From Cohnella baijiui (lineage in GTDB: Bacteria; Bacillota; Bacilli; Paenibacillales; Paenibacillaceae), in assembly GCF_020731285.1 (NCBI RefSeq), contig NZ_JAJFOW010000012.1, positions 1 to 64,000 of the forward strand: a stretch of 64,000 nucleotides of DNA, given 5' to 3'. Within the stretch, counting starts at the first letter, position 1. Each line of letters starts with the position of its first letter. The position numbers were made by a program, and so were the translations under genes. This document shows, one piece after another, positions 1-8,435 of the stretch. The notes beneath the pieces were generated by a model. That model was not told where the DNA came from. It worked only from the letters and a program-made list of their open reading frames with translations, and searched no databases.

Positions 1-147
1 GCGGGACGCGGCGGGCGTCCGGGCGCTGCTGCGCCGAGCGGCCGCGTCGGCGGGAAGCCGACGGCCGGCGGCCGGAGCGGCCCAGGCGGTCCGGGCCCGC
101 GAGGCGGGAAATCGTCGCCGATCCGCTCCAAGCGGCGCGGCAAGTAA
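1..147 (+). CDS. C-terminal tail of a basic, Gly/Arg-rich protein (partial)
   Basis: Frame 1 is open from the window edge to TAA at 145-147. The visible 48 residues are almost only Gly, Arg, Pro, Ala, Ser and Lys and end in SKRRGK. Low-complexity basic tails of this sort are common at the end of DEAD-box RNA helicases of Firmicutes, and the next gene is the small ywbE, so a helicase tail is possible. No catalytic motif is inside the window, so the identity is a guess. The start lies upstream of base 1. Confidence 0.5.
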   Translation, partial: AGRGGRPGAAAPSGRVGGKPTAGGRSGPGGPGPRGGKSSPIRSKRRGK

Positions 148-185
148 GTCGGCGGAGGCGGGTGCTCCCGTCTGCTTGGGGTGAT

Positions 186-518
186 TAGTTGCAAAAGTAC
201 ATCTATTTCCAACCGTTTCACCCGAAAAGACGCAATTAGTTGCAAACCTACATCTATTTTGGCGGAAAGTTGGGAAAAGCGCCGCTTGCCCCGTGATTAG
301 ATGTACAAATGCAACTAAGTGGCCGAAATGGTGGAAATCGCGCGGATATAGATGTACAAATGCAACTAAATCGTCGGATGGCGGGACTCGTGCGGATATA
401 GATGTACAAATGCAACTAAATCGTCGGATGTTGGGAATCGCGCGGATATAGATGTACGAATGCAACTAAATCGTCGGATGGCGGGAATCGTGCGGATTTA
501 GATGTACGAATGCTGTTA
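186..518. repeat. Array of seven 20-base repeats, two inverted and five direct, partly with 50-base period
   Basis: The unit TAGATGTACAAATGCAACTA occurs at 298-317, 349-368, 399-418, 449-468 (one change) and 499-518 (decayed end). It occurs in reverse orientation at 186-205 and 237-256. The last four copies start exactly 50 bases apart, and the DNA between them is itself repeated (TCGTCGGATG plus GCGGGAATCG). Each unit is a weak dyad, TAG(A/T)TG(T/C)A facing TGCAACTA. The array fills the 470-base gap between the first gene tail and ywbE. Nothing codes here. Confidence 0.85.
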
Positions 519-616
519 ATCCGACGACGAGCGGGGCCGGCCCACGGTCGAGGCGAGCTCCACGATCCGCCACATGACGGACGAATACCTCAGCTAGAGA
601 GCGGGTGGAAACAGCG

Positions 617-829
617 ATGGCAGGTAACGGCAGCATCCGGGGAGACGTGAAGCCCGGGATGACGGTGGATATCGTGCTCAAGCAGGATCAGCGCACCGGT
701 AAGCGGACGCGGGGCGTCGTGAAGGATTTGCTCACGAACTCGGCGACGCATCCGCACGGCATCAAGGTGCGGCTGCAGGACGGACAGGTCGGACGGGTCA
801 AGGAAATTTTCGCGGATCCGGGCAACTGA
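617..829 (+). CDS. ywbE: YwbE family protein
   Basis: This 70-residue protein matches my recollection of the small YwbE (DUF2196) family of Firmicutes: a short N-terminus, then KPGMTVDIVLKQDQRTGK, then HPHGIKVRLQDGQVGRV. The family is a compact beta-rich protein of unknown biochemical role. ATG 617 is preferred over an in-frame GTG at 605, because GGGTGGA at 604-609 gives ATG 617 a ribosome binding site at normal spacing and the protein then has the usual length. A GNRA-loop hairpin follows the gene at once. Family assignment is firm; function is unknown. Confidence 0.85.
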   Translation: MAGNGSIRGDVKPGMTVDIVLKQDQRTGKRTRGVVKDLLTNSATHPHGIKVRLQDGQVGRVKEIFADPGN

Positions 830-863
830 TCGACCTTGTTAAACTGACTATGCGTAATGATCG

Positions 864-889
864 AAGCCCCGGCGGAAACGCCGGGGCTT
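864..889 (+). terminator. Hairpin after ywbE
   Basis: An 11-bp perfect stem (864-874 with 879-889) closes on a GAAA tetraloop, 35 bases after the ywbE stop codon. There is no long T-tract, so termination is likely but not certain. Confidence 0.6.
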
Positions 890-968
890 GGCGCGATTCG
901 ATAGCGTTTGCAACTCTTGGCGGGCGGCGTTCGTCTAATGGGGAAATGTTCAAAGGGAGGGCGGAGGA

Positions 969-1439
969 ATGCGTCCGGCTGCGATGGCGGCGTTCGCGAT
1001 TTTGGTCGTTGCGGCGATGGGGATCGCCTTTTACGGCTTGTGGATGAACGAGCACGGAAACGAGCAGGTGTACCGCGAAAAACACGGATTCCCGATCCCG
1101 GCCGGCGTGACGTCCGTCGTCGTCCTGGACGAGGCGGGACGGGCGCACGTCTCGCTTGACGATGCGACGAGCATCGGGTACCTGATGAAGCAGCTCGCGG
1201 AGGCGCCGCGCTCCTACTTTGGCGATCCGGAGCCTTCCGGCACCCTATACCGCGTAGAGATGCGCAGAGGGGACGGGCGGACGCTCGTCTACATGCTGAG
1301 CGATCTGCGCACGATGGGGGGAAGCCAGGTGAAACTCTACCCCGAAAACCCCGGGAGAAACGAAGTGTGGGAGCTGTCCGGCGGGGTGATCTCGATGCTG
1401 ATCGATCGTGCCGAGCCGGCATCGCAGCAGGCCGCGTAA
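969..1439 (+). CDS. Small membrane-anchored protein of unknown function
   Basis: This protein of 156 residues has one hydrophobic segment at about residues 4-24 (AFAILVVAAMGIAFYGL), which would act as an uncleaved anchor or signal peptide. A soluble domain of about 125 residues follows and should lie outside the cell. The domain alternates short beta-like stretches (TSVVVLDEAGRAHVSL, LYRVEMRRGDGRTLVYML) and shows no motif I recognise. GGAGGGCGGAGGA lies directly before ATG 969. The next gene follows after 116 bases and encodes an exported protein, so both may serve the cell surface. No function can be assigned. Confidence 0.75.
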   Translation: MRPAAMAAFAILVVAAMGIAFYGLWMNEHGNEQVYREKHGFPIPAGVTSVVVLDEAGRAHVSLDDATSIGYLMKQLAEAPRSYFGDPEPSGTLYRVEMRRGDGRTLVYMLSDLRTMGGSQVKLYPENPGRNEVWELSGGVISMLIDRAEPASQQAA

Positions 1440-1555
1440 ACGATGGCTCAGTCGGGACCGGGCGACCGGTCGGCCGGCGACATCGGCGCCCCTGATCGGC
1501 GGCTGATTCTGAGAGGGCTTTACGGGTTAATAGTCGTTCGGGAGGGATTCATTCG

Positions 1556-2746
1556 TTGAAGAAAAAATGGGTAAGCATCGTTTTGTCCGCCGCGGCGTTG
1601 GTCGGCCTGAGTTCGAACGCGTACGCGGCCGCAGGTACGACCGCGGCTGATCCGGTCAAGGACATCGCCAAGATGTATCGCGTCAAGCACGAGCTGAAGT
1701 TTGATCTGAACGGCCAAAGCGCGGTGCTGGACGGCAAGGCCGTGCAGGCGGAAAAGCCGATTCTGAAGGACGGGCGCGTCTTCGTGCCGCTGCGCACGCT
1801 GCGCCAGACCGGGGCCGCGGCGTCGGTGACGTGGAAGCCGGCACAGCGCGAGGTGCGCATCGTCATGAATCCGCAGGTTATGCCGTCTTGGAGCGACCTG
1901 ACGTTCAAGATCGGCTCGGACAAAATCTACACGCCGGAAGGCACGGCGCTCGCGGACGAAACGATCCCGAAGCCGTTTATCCTAGACGGGATCACCTACG
2001 TGCCGGTGAGCGCGCTGAACTGGCTGGGGATGTCGGTCGCGACGCAGGACGGGATCGTCAGCTGGAACTGGAGCGACAAAATCATCGAGATCCTCGAGCC
2101 GAGCTGGGCGACGGACGACGCGCAGGCGACGTTTACGATGCTGTACCAGCAGGACATGTACGAGCCGCAGTTCATGTATCCGTTCGGTGCGGGTTCTTGG
2201 GGCGGCGGCACGGGCAAGGTGGCGGCCAAAGGAATCTCCCAGGACGGAAGGCTGTACAATCGGGTCGAGTTCACCGCGAATCTGCGGCCGGGTCCGAACC
2301 CGATGCAGATCTACGCGGTTTCGGCGGGCACGGCGAACTTTACGGTGCAGCGGCGTATCGCCAATCCGCAAACCGTGCCGGTGACGCTGACCGAAGAAGG
2401 GCAGACGTACCTGTCGCTCTCGCAGCCAGCATCAGGCTATGCGAAGGTGAAAGCGGGAGACGATATTCCGCTCGCCGGCAGCATTCGCAAGCCTAACGCC
2501 TCGTTCGACAAGGTCACGATCGTCGCGCAGCGGTATTCGCCCGGCGGCACGGGCCTCGCGCCAACCGTCTACGTGAAGGATAGCCAAAAGGAGCTGACGA
2601 TCAAGGACGACAAGTTTGCGGGCTCCCTCTCGCTGAGCAAGCCCGGCACGTATTTGATCGCGGTCAACAGCCCGAAATATATCCCTTCGACGGAGATGGG
2701 GCTGTTGTCGACGCAGTGGGCGGAATTCGTGGTCGAGGTCGAGTAA
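1556..2746 (+). CDS. Exported stalk-domain protein (copper amine oxidase N-terminal-like)
   Basis: The 396-residue product starts at TTG 1556 behind GGAGGGATT. It carries a signal peptide of about 24 residues ending in SNAYAA. Residues 60-105 contain the pattern typical of the copper amine oxidase N-terminal-like domain of Paenibacillaceae surface proteins: DGRVFVPLRTLRQTGAA, then VTWKPAQREVRI. A second partial copy follows at about 135-165 (KPFILDGITYVPVSALNW). The C-terminal 200 residues look like two beta-sandwich modules. The family is non-catalytic and probably binds wall or extracellular ligands. It is monocistronic, with a terminator just behind. Confidence 0.8.
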   Translation: MKKKWVSIVLSAAALVGLSSNAYAAAGTTAADPVKDIAKMYRVKHELKFDLNGQSAVLDGKAVQAEKPILKDGRVFVPLRTLRQTGAAASVTWKPAQREVRIVMNPQVMPSWSDLTFKIGSDKIYTPEGTALADETIPKPFILDGITYVPVSALNWLGMSVATQDGIVSWNWSDKIIEILEPSWATDDAQATFTMLYQQDMYEPQFMYPFGAGSWGGGTGKVAAKGISQDGRLYNRVEFTANLRPGPNPMQIYAVSAGTANFTVQRRIANPQTVPVTLTEEGQTYLSLSQPASGYAKVKAGDDIPLAGSIRKPNASFDKVTIVAQRYSPGGTGLAPTVYVKDSQKELTIKDDKFAGSLSLSKPGTYLIAVNSPKYIPSTEMGLLSTQWAEFVVEVE

Positions 2747-2781
2747 AGCAGGTCTAAGCCGTCATAATCCATAGAAAAGCG

Positions 2782-2822
2782 AAAAGCCGACGCGGAATCG
2801 AAGACTGCGTCGGTTTTTTCGC
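2782..2822 (+). terminator. Rho-independent terminator after the stalk-domain gene
   Basis: The stem CCGACGC (2787-2793) pairs with GCGTCGG (2807-2813), followed by six T. Flanking A-run and T-run extend the pairing. Confidence 0.85.
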
Positions 2823-2931
2823 GTGTCGATGACAAAGGCTGTCACCAATGAGCGGTAAGATGGGAGCGAGACGGGAAAGATGAATATCGAAGCCGGCTGC
2901 GCCGAGGCGACGGCCGCGAGGAGGAGATCTC

Positions 2932-3726
2932 ATGAGTCAAACCGCTGTACGCAAGTCCTTTCGCTCCGGCGAGCTGAAGCTGTCGTATCTGGACTTCGGA
3001 GGAGAGAGCGACCGGATTTTGCTGTTGCTGCACGGGCACATGGGCAATGCGAGGACGTTCTCGGAATTGGCCGTCCGGTTTCCGGATTGGCGGGTCATCG
3101 CGCTGGACCAGCGCGGGCACGGCTGGAGCGACCATGCGCCGGGCAAGGACTATTCACGCGAGAGCTATCTGGCCGACTTGCGGAATTTGATCGAGGACCA
3201 GCTGGGCGGGAAGCCGGTGACGATCCTCGGGCATTCGCTCGGCGGGGTGAACGCTTACCAGTTCGCGGCGCGGTATCCCGAACGGGTGCGCGCGGCGATC
3301 ATCGAGGACATCGGGGCGGTCATCCGAACGGACATGAGCTTCGCGGAACGGCTGCCCGAGCGGTCCGCCTCGCTCAAGGAGCTGCGGGACGCGCTGCGGC
3401 AGGAAGGGTTGCGGGCGATCGACTACTTTGCGGAGGGCGTGTTCGAGGACGAGCGGGGCTGGGGATTCCAGTCCGACCGGAGCGGGATCGTCGTCTCCAA
3501 CCGCAACTGCCAAGGGGAGTGGTGGGCGGACTGGCTCGGCTCGAGCTGCCCGATGCTGCTGGCCTACGGGGAGAAAAGCTTCGCCATTGGCCGAGAGCAC
3601 GCTGAAGAGATGGCGGCGCGGCGGCCGAATACCCGGCTGGCGGCGTTCGACTGCGGCCACGGCATCCATACGGATATGTTGGACGACTTCGCCGCGGCGG
3701 TCCGGACGTTCCTGGACGAACTGTAA
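2932..3726 (+). CDS. Alpha/beta hydrolase
   Basis: This 264-residue protein has the full alpha/beta-hydrolase layout. HGHMGN at 34-39 forms the oxyanion region, the nucleophile elbow GHSLGG at 100-105 places the catalytic serine at residue 102, and GHGIH near 242-246 supplies the histidine. DQRGHGWSD at about 59-67 is typical of the esterase, epoxide hydrolase and C-C hydrolase branch. There is no signal peptide, so it acts in the cytoplasm. ATG 2932 follows AGGAGGAGATCTC. The substrate is unknown and the neighbours are not enzymes of a shared pathway. Confidence 0.88.
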   Translation: MSQTAVRKSFRSGELKLSYLDFGGESDRILLLLHGHMGNARTFSELAVRFPDWRVIALDQRGHGWSDHAPGKDYSRESYLADLRNLIEDQLGGKPVTILGHSLGGVNAYQFAARYPERVRAAIIEDIGAVIRTDMSFAERLPERSASLKELRDALRQEGLRAIDYFAEGVFEDERGWGFQSDRSGIVVSNRNCQGEWWADWLGSSCPMLLAYGEKSFAIGREHAEEMAARRPNTRLAAFDCGHGIHTDMLDDFAAAVRTFLDEL

Positions 3727-3752
3727 TCCGGCGTAACGCCAGGCACAGACAA

Positions 3753-3803
3753 GACAAAGGACGGTCCCTGCGGTCTGCAAAGACCCGAGGTCCGTCCTTT
3801 GTC
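3753..3803. terminator. Bidirectional terminator between convergent genes
   Basis: GACAAAGGACGG (3753-3764) pairs with CCGTCCTTTGTC (3792-3803). The hairpin sits between the hydrolase gene (plus) and the secreted repeat protein gene (minus), and can serve both. Confidence 0.6.
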
Positions 3804-3879
3804 GAGTGAGCGTGGGGTGGCGATGTCAGGCGGCGTTAGACGGCGGGGAGAGGCGAGCCCTCACCGGCCGCACGGCCGT

Positions 3880-4701
3880 TCAGTCGGCCGTCGTGCTCGA
3901 AGCGGCGTCCGTCGTGGCGTTCGCCGAATCGCCATCGTCGCCATCGCGTTTCCCGTGCTTGCGGTCGCCGTGCGCCTTCGGCGTCTCGTTCACGAGCTTG
4001 GCGGCCAGCTCGTCCAGCTTCGCCTTCCGCTCGTCCAGCTTCGCCTTCCGCTCGTCGGCTTGGGCTTGCGTGAGCTTGCCGTCCGTCACCTGCTGAGCGA
4101 GCTCCGCCGTCAGGAGCGCCTTGACCTTGTCGGTGACGGTCTGCAGCGCGACGCCTTTGTCCGCGGCGATGGCCGCCAGCGATTGGCCCGCCTTCAGCTG
4201 CGTTTCGCCTCCGAAGCCGCGGTGTTCACCGCGTTTGCCGTCCTTGCCGCTGAACGTGTCGTTCACGATCTGAGTCGCTCTGTCCGCGAGCTTCGATTTC
4301 TCCGCGTCGTATTGGGCCTGCGTGAGCTTGCCGTCCGCCAGCGCCTGATCCAGGCGCTTCGTCAGCGCGGAAGCCTCGAGGTCGATGACCTTTTGGACGT
4401 CGACGCCTTGGGCTTTGGCGATGTCGGCGAGGGACTGCCCCTCCTTGCGCTTCGTCTTGAGCTCATCGGCGGTCAGGCCGAGCAGCGCGGCGAGCGTCGG
4501 ATCGTCCCATTCGGCGCGGAACTGTCCGCCGTGTCCCGGACGGGCTTCGCTCTTTTGCGCGGAAGCGGTCGGGGCGGTAGTGGCTGTCGTATCCGTGGCG
4601 GCGTAAGCGCTGCCGGCGATAAGCGCCGTGGAGGCGACGACTGCGGCGAGGGTGAGCGAGACGAACGTTTTCTTGCGCGACTGGAGATTCGTGTCTTTCA
4701 T
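3880..4701 (-). CDS. Secreted helical-repeat protein of unknown function
   Basis: The 273-residue product starts at ATG 4701, six bases behind AAGGAGG; a longer in-frame start at 4755 has no such site. The signal peptide spans about residues 1-35 and ends in SAYAA. Two homologous helical units follow. Each contains a GQSLA(D/A)IA motif, a long helix and DGKLTQAQ (about residues 65-140 and 165-235). The second ends in a duplicated heptad, DERKAKLDERKAKLDE, made by a 21-base tandem repeat near 4020-4058. The tail is acidic, Ser/Ala/Thr-rich and disordered. Proteins with LTQAQ repeats are common exported proteins of unknown role in Paenibacillaceae. Confidence 0.75.
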   Translation of the reverse strand: MKDTNLQSRKKTFVSLTLAAVVASTALIAGSAYAATDTTATTAPTASAQKSEARPGHGGQFRAEWDDPTLAALLGLTADELKTKRKEGQSLADIAKAQGVDVQKVIDLEASALTKRLDQALADGKLTQAQYDAEKSKLADRATQIVNDTFSGKDGKRGEHRGFGGETQLKAGQSLAAIAADKGVALQTVTDKVKALLTAELAQQVTDGKLTQAQADERKAKLDERKAKLDELAAKLVNETPKAHGDRKHGKRDGDDGDSANATTDAASSTTAD

Positions 4702-4836
4702 GGGGATACCTCCTTGCGGATTTGTGAAATGGTGTTGCCATCTTAGATTAGCCAAGCTACCTTAATTGGGCGTGAGGCCCAGATTAGCGCCCCCTGAGCG
4801 TTTCCTGAAAATTTGGACGACTCCCGTAATGACAAC

Positions 4837-4870
4837 AAACCCCGTATCGGCCGAGGCCGTACGGGGTTTT
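4837..4870 (-). terminator. Terminator of thrC
   Basis: AAACCCCGTA (4837-4846) pairs with TACGGGGTTT (4860-4869), with a nested CGGCC/GGCCG stem inside. It lies just downstream of the thrC stop codon on the minus strand. Confidence 0.75.
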
Positions 4871-4894
4871 GATGATGACGCTAGGGTCATCGGA

Positions 4895-6283
4895 TTAAAA
4901 GAAGCGGACCAGCTCATCCTTGATCGCATCGTTCGTGCCGCCGACGACCCGCTGATGCTGCGGCTTGTCGAACAGCGCCTTGATTTGCGGCGGATACGTC
5001 TGAGCGATGCTGCGCAGGCGGATCGCCTCGTCGAACTTGGCCGGGTGCGCGGTGGACAGGGCGACCGTCGCTTCGCCGCTGCCGGCCACCTTGTCGATCG
5101 CCGCCACGCCGCAGGCGGTGTGCGGATCGAGCAAGTAGTCGTAGCGGGCATGGTAATCGCCGATCGCGTCGAGGCACTCGTCGTTTTGCACGCCGTACGC
5201 CGCGAACTCGGACTGTACCGTCGCCAGCTTGTCGGCCGGAATTTCGAGGCGGCCTTCCGCCTTGAACTGCGCCATCAGAGCAGTGACGGCTGTGCTATCC
5301 TCGCCGTACAGGTAATACAGGTAGCGCTCGAAGTTGCTCGCGACCTGGATGTCCATGGACGGGCTGTACGTGCCGCGGAACTCGCCCGGCTGGTAAATGC
5401 CATCGCTCACGAAGCGCTCCAGAATATTGTTTTCATTGGTCGCCAGGATGAGCCGATGGATGGGCAGTCCCATTTTCCGGGCCAGGTAGCCTGCGAAGAT
5501 GTCGCCAAAGTTGCCCGTCGGGACGCTGAAGCTGATCTTGCCGGCCTGCCCTTGGTCGGCCAGCCGGAAGTAAGCGTAGAAGTAGTACACCGTCTGCGCC
5601 AAAATGCGGGCGATGTTGATGGAGTTGATCGCGCGCAGGTGGTAGCGGTGCTTGAAGTCGACGTCCGCGAACAGCTCCTTGATGATGCGCTGGCAATCGT
5701 CGAATGTACCCTCCACCGCGAGATTAAGTACGTTGGCGTCGTCGACGGTCGTCATTTGCAGCTCCTGCACCTTGCTCACCTTGCCATGTGGATGCAGGAT
5801 GCAGATGCGGATGCCCGCTTTGCCGCGCACGCCCTCGATCGCCGAAGCGCCCGTGTCGCCCGAAGTCGCGCCGAGGATGTGGATGATGGAATTCGTCTTT
5901 TGGGAGACGTATTGGTACAGATTGCCCAGAAACTGCAGGGCGACGTCCTTAAACGCGAAGGTCGGACCGTGGAACAGCTCGAGCACGTACAGGTCGTCGC
6001 GGATCCGGCGCACCGGGGTGACGTCCTCGTGGCGGAACGTGGCGTAGCTGTCGTCTACGAGCTTCTTCAGGTCGGCGCGCGGAATCTCGTCGTTCACGTA
6101 GAGGGAGAAGATCTCCAGCGCGAGCTCCTGGTAGCTCAGCCCCTGCCAAGCCCGGAGCGTATCCGCCGACACCTGCGGGATAGTCTTCGGGACGAGCAGG
6201 CCGCCGTCGTCCGCGAGCCCCATCAGGATCGCATCGATGAAGCCGATAGGGGCGACCTGGCCCCGAGTGCTGATGTATTCCAT
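4895..6283 (-). CDS. thrC: Threonine synthase
   Basis: This 462-residue PLP enzyme converts O-phosphohomoserine to threonine in the cytoplasm. It belongs to the longer class of threonine synthases, with the N-terminal motif MEYISTRGQ, DDGGLLVP near residue 25, and the PLP-lysine region FHGPTFAFKDVA, which places the Schiff-base lysine at residue 112. GATSGDTG and SVPTGNFGD form the phosphate cup. ATG 6283 is chosen because MEYISTRG is the family start and AAGGGGA precedes it; the frame stays open another 39 codons upstream. The gene is monocistronic, with its own terminator, and is divergent from rlmH. It is a core gene flanking the accessory island. Confidence 0.95.
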   Translation of the reverse strand: MEYISTRGQVAPIGFIDAILMGLADDGGLLVPKTIPQVSADTLRAWQGLSYQELALEIFSLYVNDEIPRADLKKLVDDSYATFRHEDVTPVRRIRDDLYVLELFHGPTFAFKDVALQFLGNLYQYVSQKTNSIIHILGATSGDTGASAIEGVRGKAGIRICILHPHGKVSKVQELQMTTVDDANVLNLAVEGTFDDCQRIIKELFADVDFKHRYHLRAINSINIARILAQTVYYFYAYFRLADQGQAGKISFSVPTGNFGDIFAGYLARKMGLPIHRLILATNENNILERFVSDGIYQPGEFRGTYSPSMDIQVASNFERYLYYLYGEDSTAVTALMAQFKAEGRLEIPADKLATVQSEFAAYGVQNDECLDAIGDYHARYDYLLDPHTACGVAAIDKVAGSGEATVALSTAHPAKFDEAIRLRSIAQTYPPQIKALFDKPQHQRVVGGTNDAIKDELVRFF

Positions 6284-6515
6284 AGTGATCCCCTTACATG
6301 CGAGTGAATTTTCAGTTATTGTATCAAAAATGCGTCGCGATTCCCACCGGTTTCGGGCGATTTTTCCGAAGAGTCGGACGAGTTCTCCCCCATTCGACAA
6401 TCTTTGTGTTACGATCTCGGTAGAGCGCCGCTACGGCTACTTACGACAGAACGTCAATTCCATTTAGACTTGGGGAATATATAGGAAGAGATCATTCAGG
6501 GGGAATTCGCCTTTT

Positions 6516-6995
6516 ATGCATATTCAAATCATCAGCGTCGGCAAGCTCAAGGAAAAGTATCTCGTCCAAGGCATCGCCGAATACGTCAAACGGCTGGGTC
6601 CCTACGCCCGCATCACGCTCACCGAGGTGCCCGACGAGAAGGCGCCCGAGGTGCTGAGCGCCGCCGAAGAGCGTCAGGTCGTCGGCCGCGAAGGCGAGCG
6701 CATCTTGTCGCATGTTAAAGACGACGCCCACGTCGTCGCCCTCGCGATCGGTGGCGAGCTCTGGTCCTCGGAGGAGCTCGCCGCCCATATCGACAAACTC
6801 GGCACCTACGGCACGAGCCACGTCGTCTTCGTTATCGGCGGCTCCCTCGGCCTCTCCGATGCCGTGCTGAAGCGCGCTGACAAGAAGCTAAGCTTCGGCC
6901 GGCTCACGTATCCGCACCAGCTGATGCGACTCGTGCTGGTAGAGCAGATTTACCGGTCGATGCGGATTAATCGGGGGGAGCCTTACCATAAGTGA
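6516..6995 (+). CDS. rlmH: 23S rRNA (pseudouridine-1915 N3) methyltransferase RlmH
   Basis: This is full-length RlmH (159 residues), which methylates pseudouridine 1915 in helix 69 of 23S rRNA using SAM. The N-terminus [15 protein letters not shown], the SAM-binding knot region [10 protein letters not shown] (about 105-114) and the invariant C-terminus NRGEPYHK are all present. A CAGGGGG site precedes the start. The final 18 bases (6978-6995) encode E-P-Y-H-K-stop and are the sequence that recurs as att-like sites through the following 34 kb. In staphylococci this same gene (orfX) is the integration target of SCC elements. The gene is intact. Confidence 0.97.
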   Translation: MHIQIISVGKLKEKYLVQGIAEYVKRLGPYARITLTEVPDEKAPEVLSAAEERQVVGREGERILSHVKDDAHVVALAIGGELWSSEELAAHIDKLGTYGTSHVVFVIGGSLGLSDAVLKRADKKLSFGRLTYPHQLMRLVLVEQIYRSMRINRGEPYHK

Positions 6996-7007
6996 CGGCA
7001 AGTTTTT
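6978..7007 (+). other. att-like site 0: 3' end of rlmH plus right arm
   Basis: The coding core GAGCCTTACCATAAGTGA (6978-6995) is followed directly by the arm GTGACGGCAAGTTTTT (6992-7007). The arm is the inverse complement of the left arms found further along. By analogy with SCC this is the chromosomal-side junction of the island. Confidence 0.75.
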
Positions 7008-7013
7008 AAACAA

Positions 7014-7042
7014 AAAGACAAGGAGACAGGACCCTTGTCTTT
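7014..7042. terminator. Terminator between rlmH and the converging defence-like gene
   Basis: AAAGACAAGG (7014-7023) pairs perfectly with CCTTGTCTTT (7033-7042), loop of nine bases. It is flanked by A- and T-rich DNA on both sides, so it can work in both directions. Confidence 0.7.
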
Positions 7043-7047
7043 GTAAA

Positions 7048-8226
7048 TCATTTAGGAATCGATACTTTTACTCCAGGAATATACACACGTATTGGATTAT
7101 CGTCACTTATTTCAAAATTTATTTTTCCGGAGATTGCTTTAATGTATTCGGTTAATTCTTTTTTTGCGGAATCGATTCTGTCGATTAATGTATAGACATC
7201 GGAAGTATCGATAATTATGGTTCGACCATGTGATACGTCAAAAGGTATTTTATCTCCCTTTCTAATAACTTGTATGGTAGGCAGTTGACTCATATGCCTT
7301 ACACCAAGTTCGTAAAAGACGTTAGGGTTATTAAAGGAGAGGTCGGCGATACATAAATGAGCTTTTACTAAGTTTTCGAATATTTGCTGAGTTATAAGAC
7401 CTGACTTTTCTATTTTATCTGCTCTTATTACTTTGAAACCAAAGGTATCAAGAACAGGCTCTATTAGATGTTTTAAAAGTAGATCTGAATGTTTTCTTTC
7501 AATGGAGCTATCTTCACCAATAGGACATATTACAAAACAAATCTTTTCGTTTGAAGTAGGTTCACTAATATTTTCACCTACCGGACTTTCTTCAGTAATA
7601 GAAGTCTCTTCATTATGTTTATGGTTTGGTAGCTCTTTTGATAATATTTCAAGATTTATGATTTCCCTATCAGAGTTAGAATCTCTTCGAAGAATCCCAG
7701 CATATTTGGCATTTTGAAGTATTATTTCTTTTGCTTCTCCTACTCTGTCCCTTGGGATATTCATTCTAGTTTCTAATACGTTCAGAAAGAAAGTATCTTG
7801 TGGTACAGGATGTTTATTATATTCAGTATAAAACTTACTGAGTATCGTAGGAGTTAGAATTGCCTTTACTTTAGCTTCTGAGTCCTCGCCATCAAAGGTT
7901 GGCGCAATTATCTTTCTTCCAGTTTCCGAAAGCATATACTGATTTTTTTCATTTTTAGTTACTAACCCATAAGCTTCTGAACCCCAAATCGTATACTTAG
8001 TTCTTATATTGTTTTTGCTTGTACCTAATAATTTTGCCAGTTCTTCAAATGACGCGGAACCACCAGCGACATTTTCGTACATTTTACTTGCATCAGTTAC
8101 TGTTTGTTCAAGAGTTACTCTGGGGAGTTCTGATTGAGGTATTTGACGTTGTTATTTTTTACTTTTACCTTGGGAGTCATCAATATGTTCTTGCTCACTT
8201 TGTTCCAATTCCATTTCGTCTTGCAT
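7048..8226 (-). pseudogene. Winged-helix plus nucleoside deoxyribosyltransferase/TIR-like protein, interrupted by a stop codon
   Basis: The C-terminal part (about 160 residues) is a Rossmann-like domain with CFVICPIGEDSS, ADKIEKSGLITQQI and NPNVFYELGVRH. This pattern is seen in nucleoside 2-deoxyribosyltransferase-like and TIR-like proteins of phage defence loci. The N-terminal 150 residues look like a helix-turn-helix (FEELAKLLGTSKNNIR). The natural start is ATG 8226 behind AAAGGGGGAAACTAA, but the 25th codon is TAA (8152-8154), inside a run of A. The frame stays open both before and after it, and the residues just after it (LPRVTLEQTVTDASKMYEN) seem to belong to the domain. Re-initiation at ATG 8082 would give 344 residues. 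The gene is very AT-rich, unlike its neighbours, and is the first gene of the island. Confidence 0.7.
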
Positions 8227-8296
8227 TTAGTTTCCCCCTTTCATATACCCTCATTTCCAAAATATAACATGTGCCAGTTTAATAGTAAACTGTACT

Positions 8297-8342
8297 AAAA
8301 ACTTGCCGTTACAGACAGCACGGAGAACCGTATCACAAATAG
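8297..8342 (+). other. att-like site 1 (left arm plus core)
   Basis: The left arm AAAAACTTGCCGTTAC (8297-8312) is followed by the core GAACCGTATCACAAATAG (8325-8342), which reads E-P-Y-H-K-stop. The right arm is decayed (GGCGGAATAT). Confidence 0.75.
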
Positions 8343-8435
8343 GGCGGAATATATTCTTATGAGTATGGCGGGGGGATGATAGTGAGTGTGTGATATAAAG
8401 GAATATATACCCTGATTGACCAAAAGGAATGTGAG

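Noticed and set aside
341..518. CRISPR-like array (20-base repeats every 50 bases)
   Set aside because: The spacers are themselves near-identical, the repeat also occurs in inverted form, and no cas gene is near.
688..1422. Long minus-strand frame of 244 codons opposite the genes at 617 and 969
   Set aside because: Arg/Pro/Ser-rich shadow of GC-rich coding DNA; no ribosome binding site and no domain.
4766..6307. Plus-strand frame of 513 codons opposite thrC
   Set aside because: It is the antisense of a conserved gene; its residue composition (Val, Arg, Asp, Leu) is typical of shadow frames.
6992..7007. Arms of the att-like repeats read as plain transcription terminators
   Set aside because: Arms do pair and could form a hairpin, but they flank a conserved rlmH-coding core, occur singly and inverted, and a separate terminator exists beside several of them.
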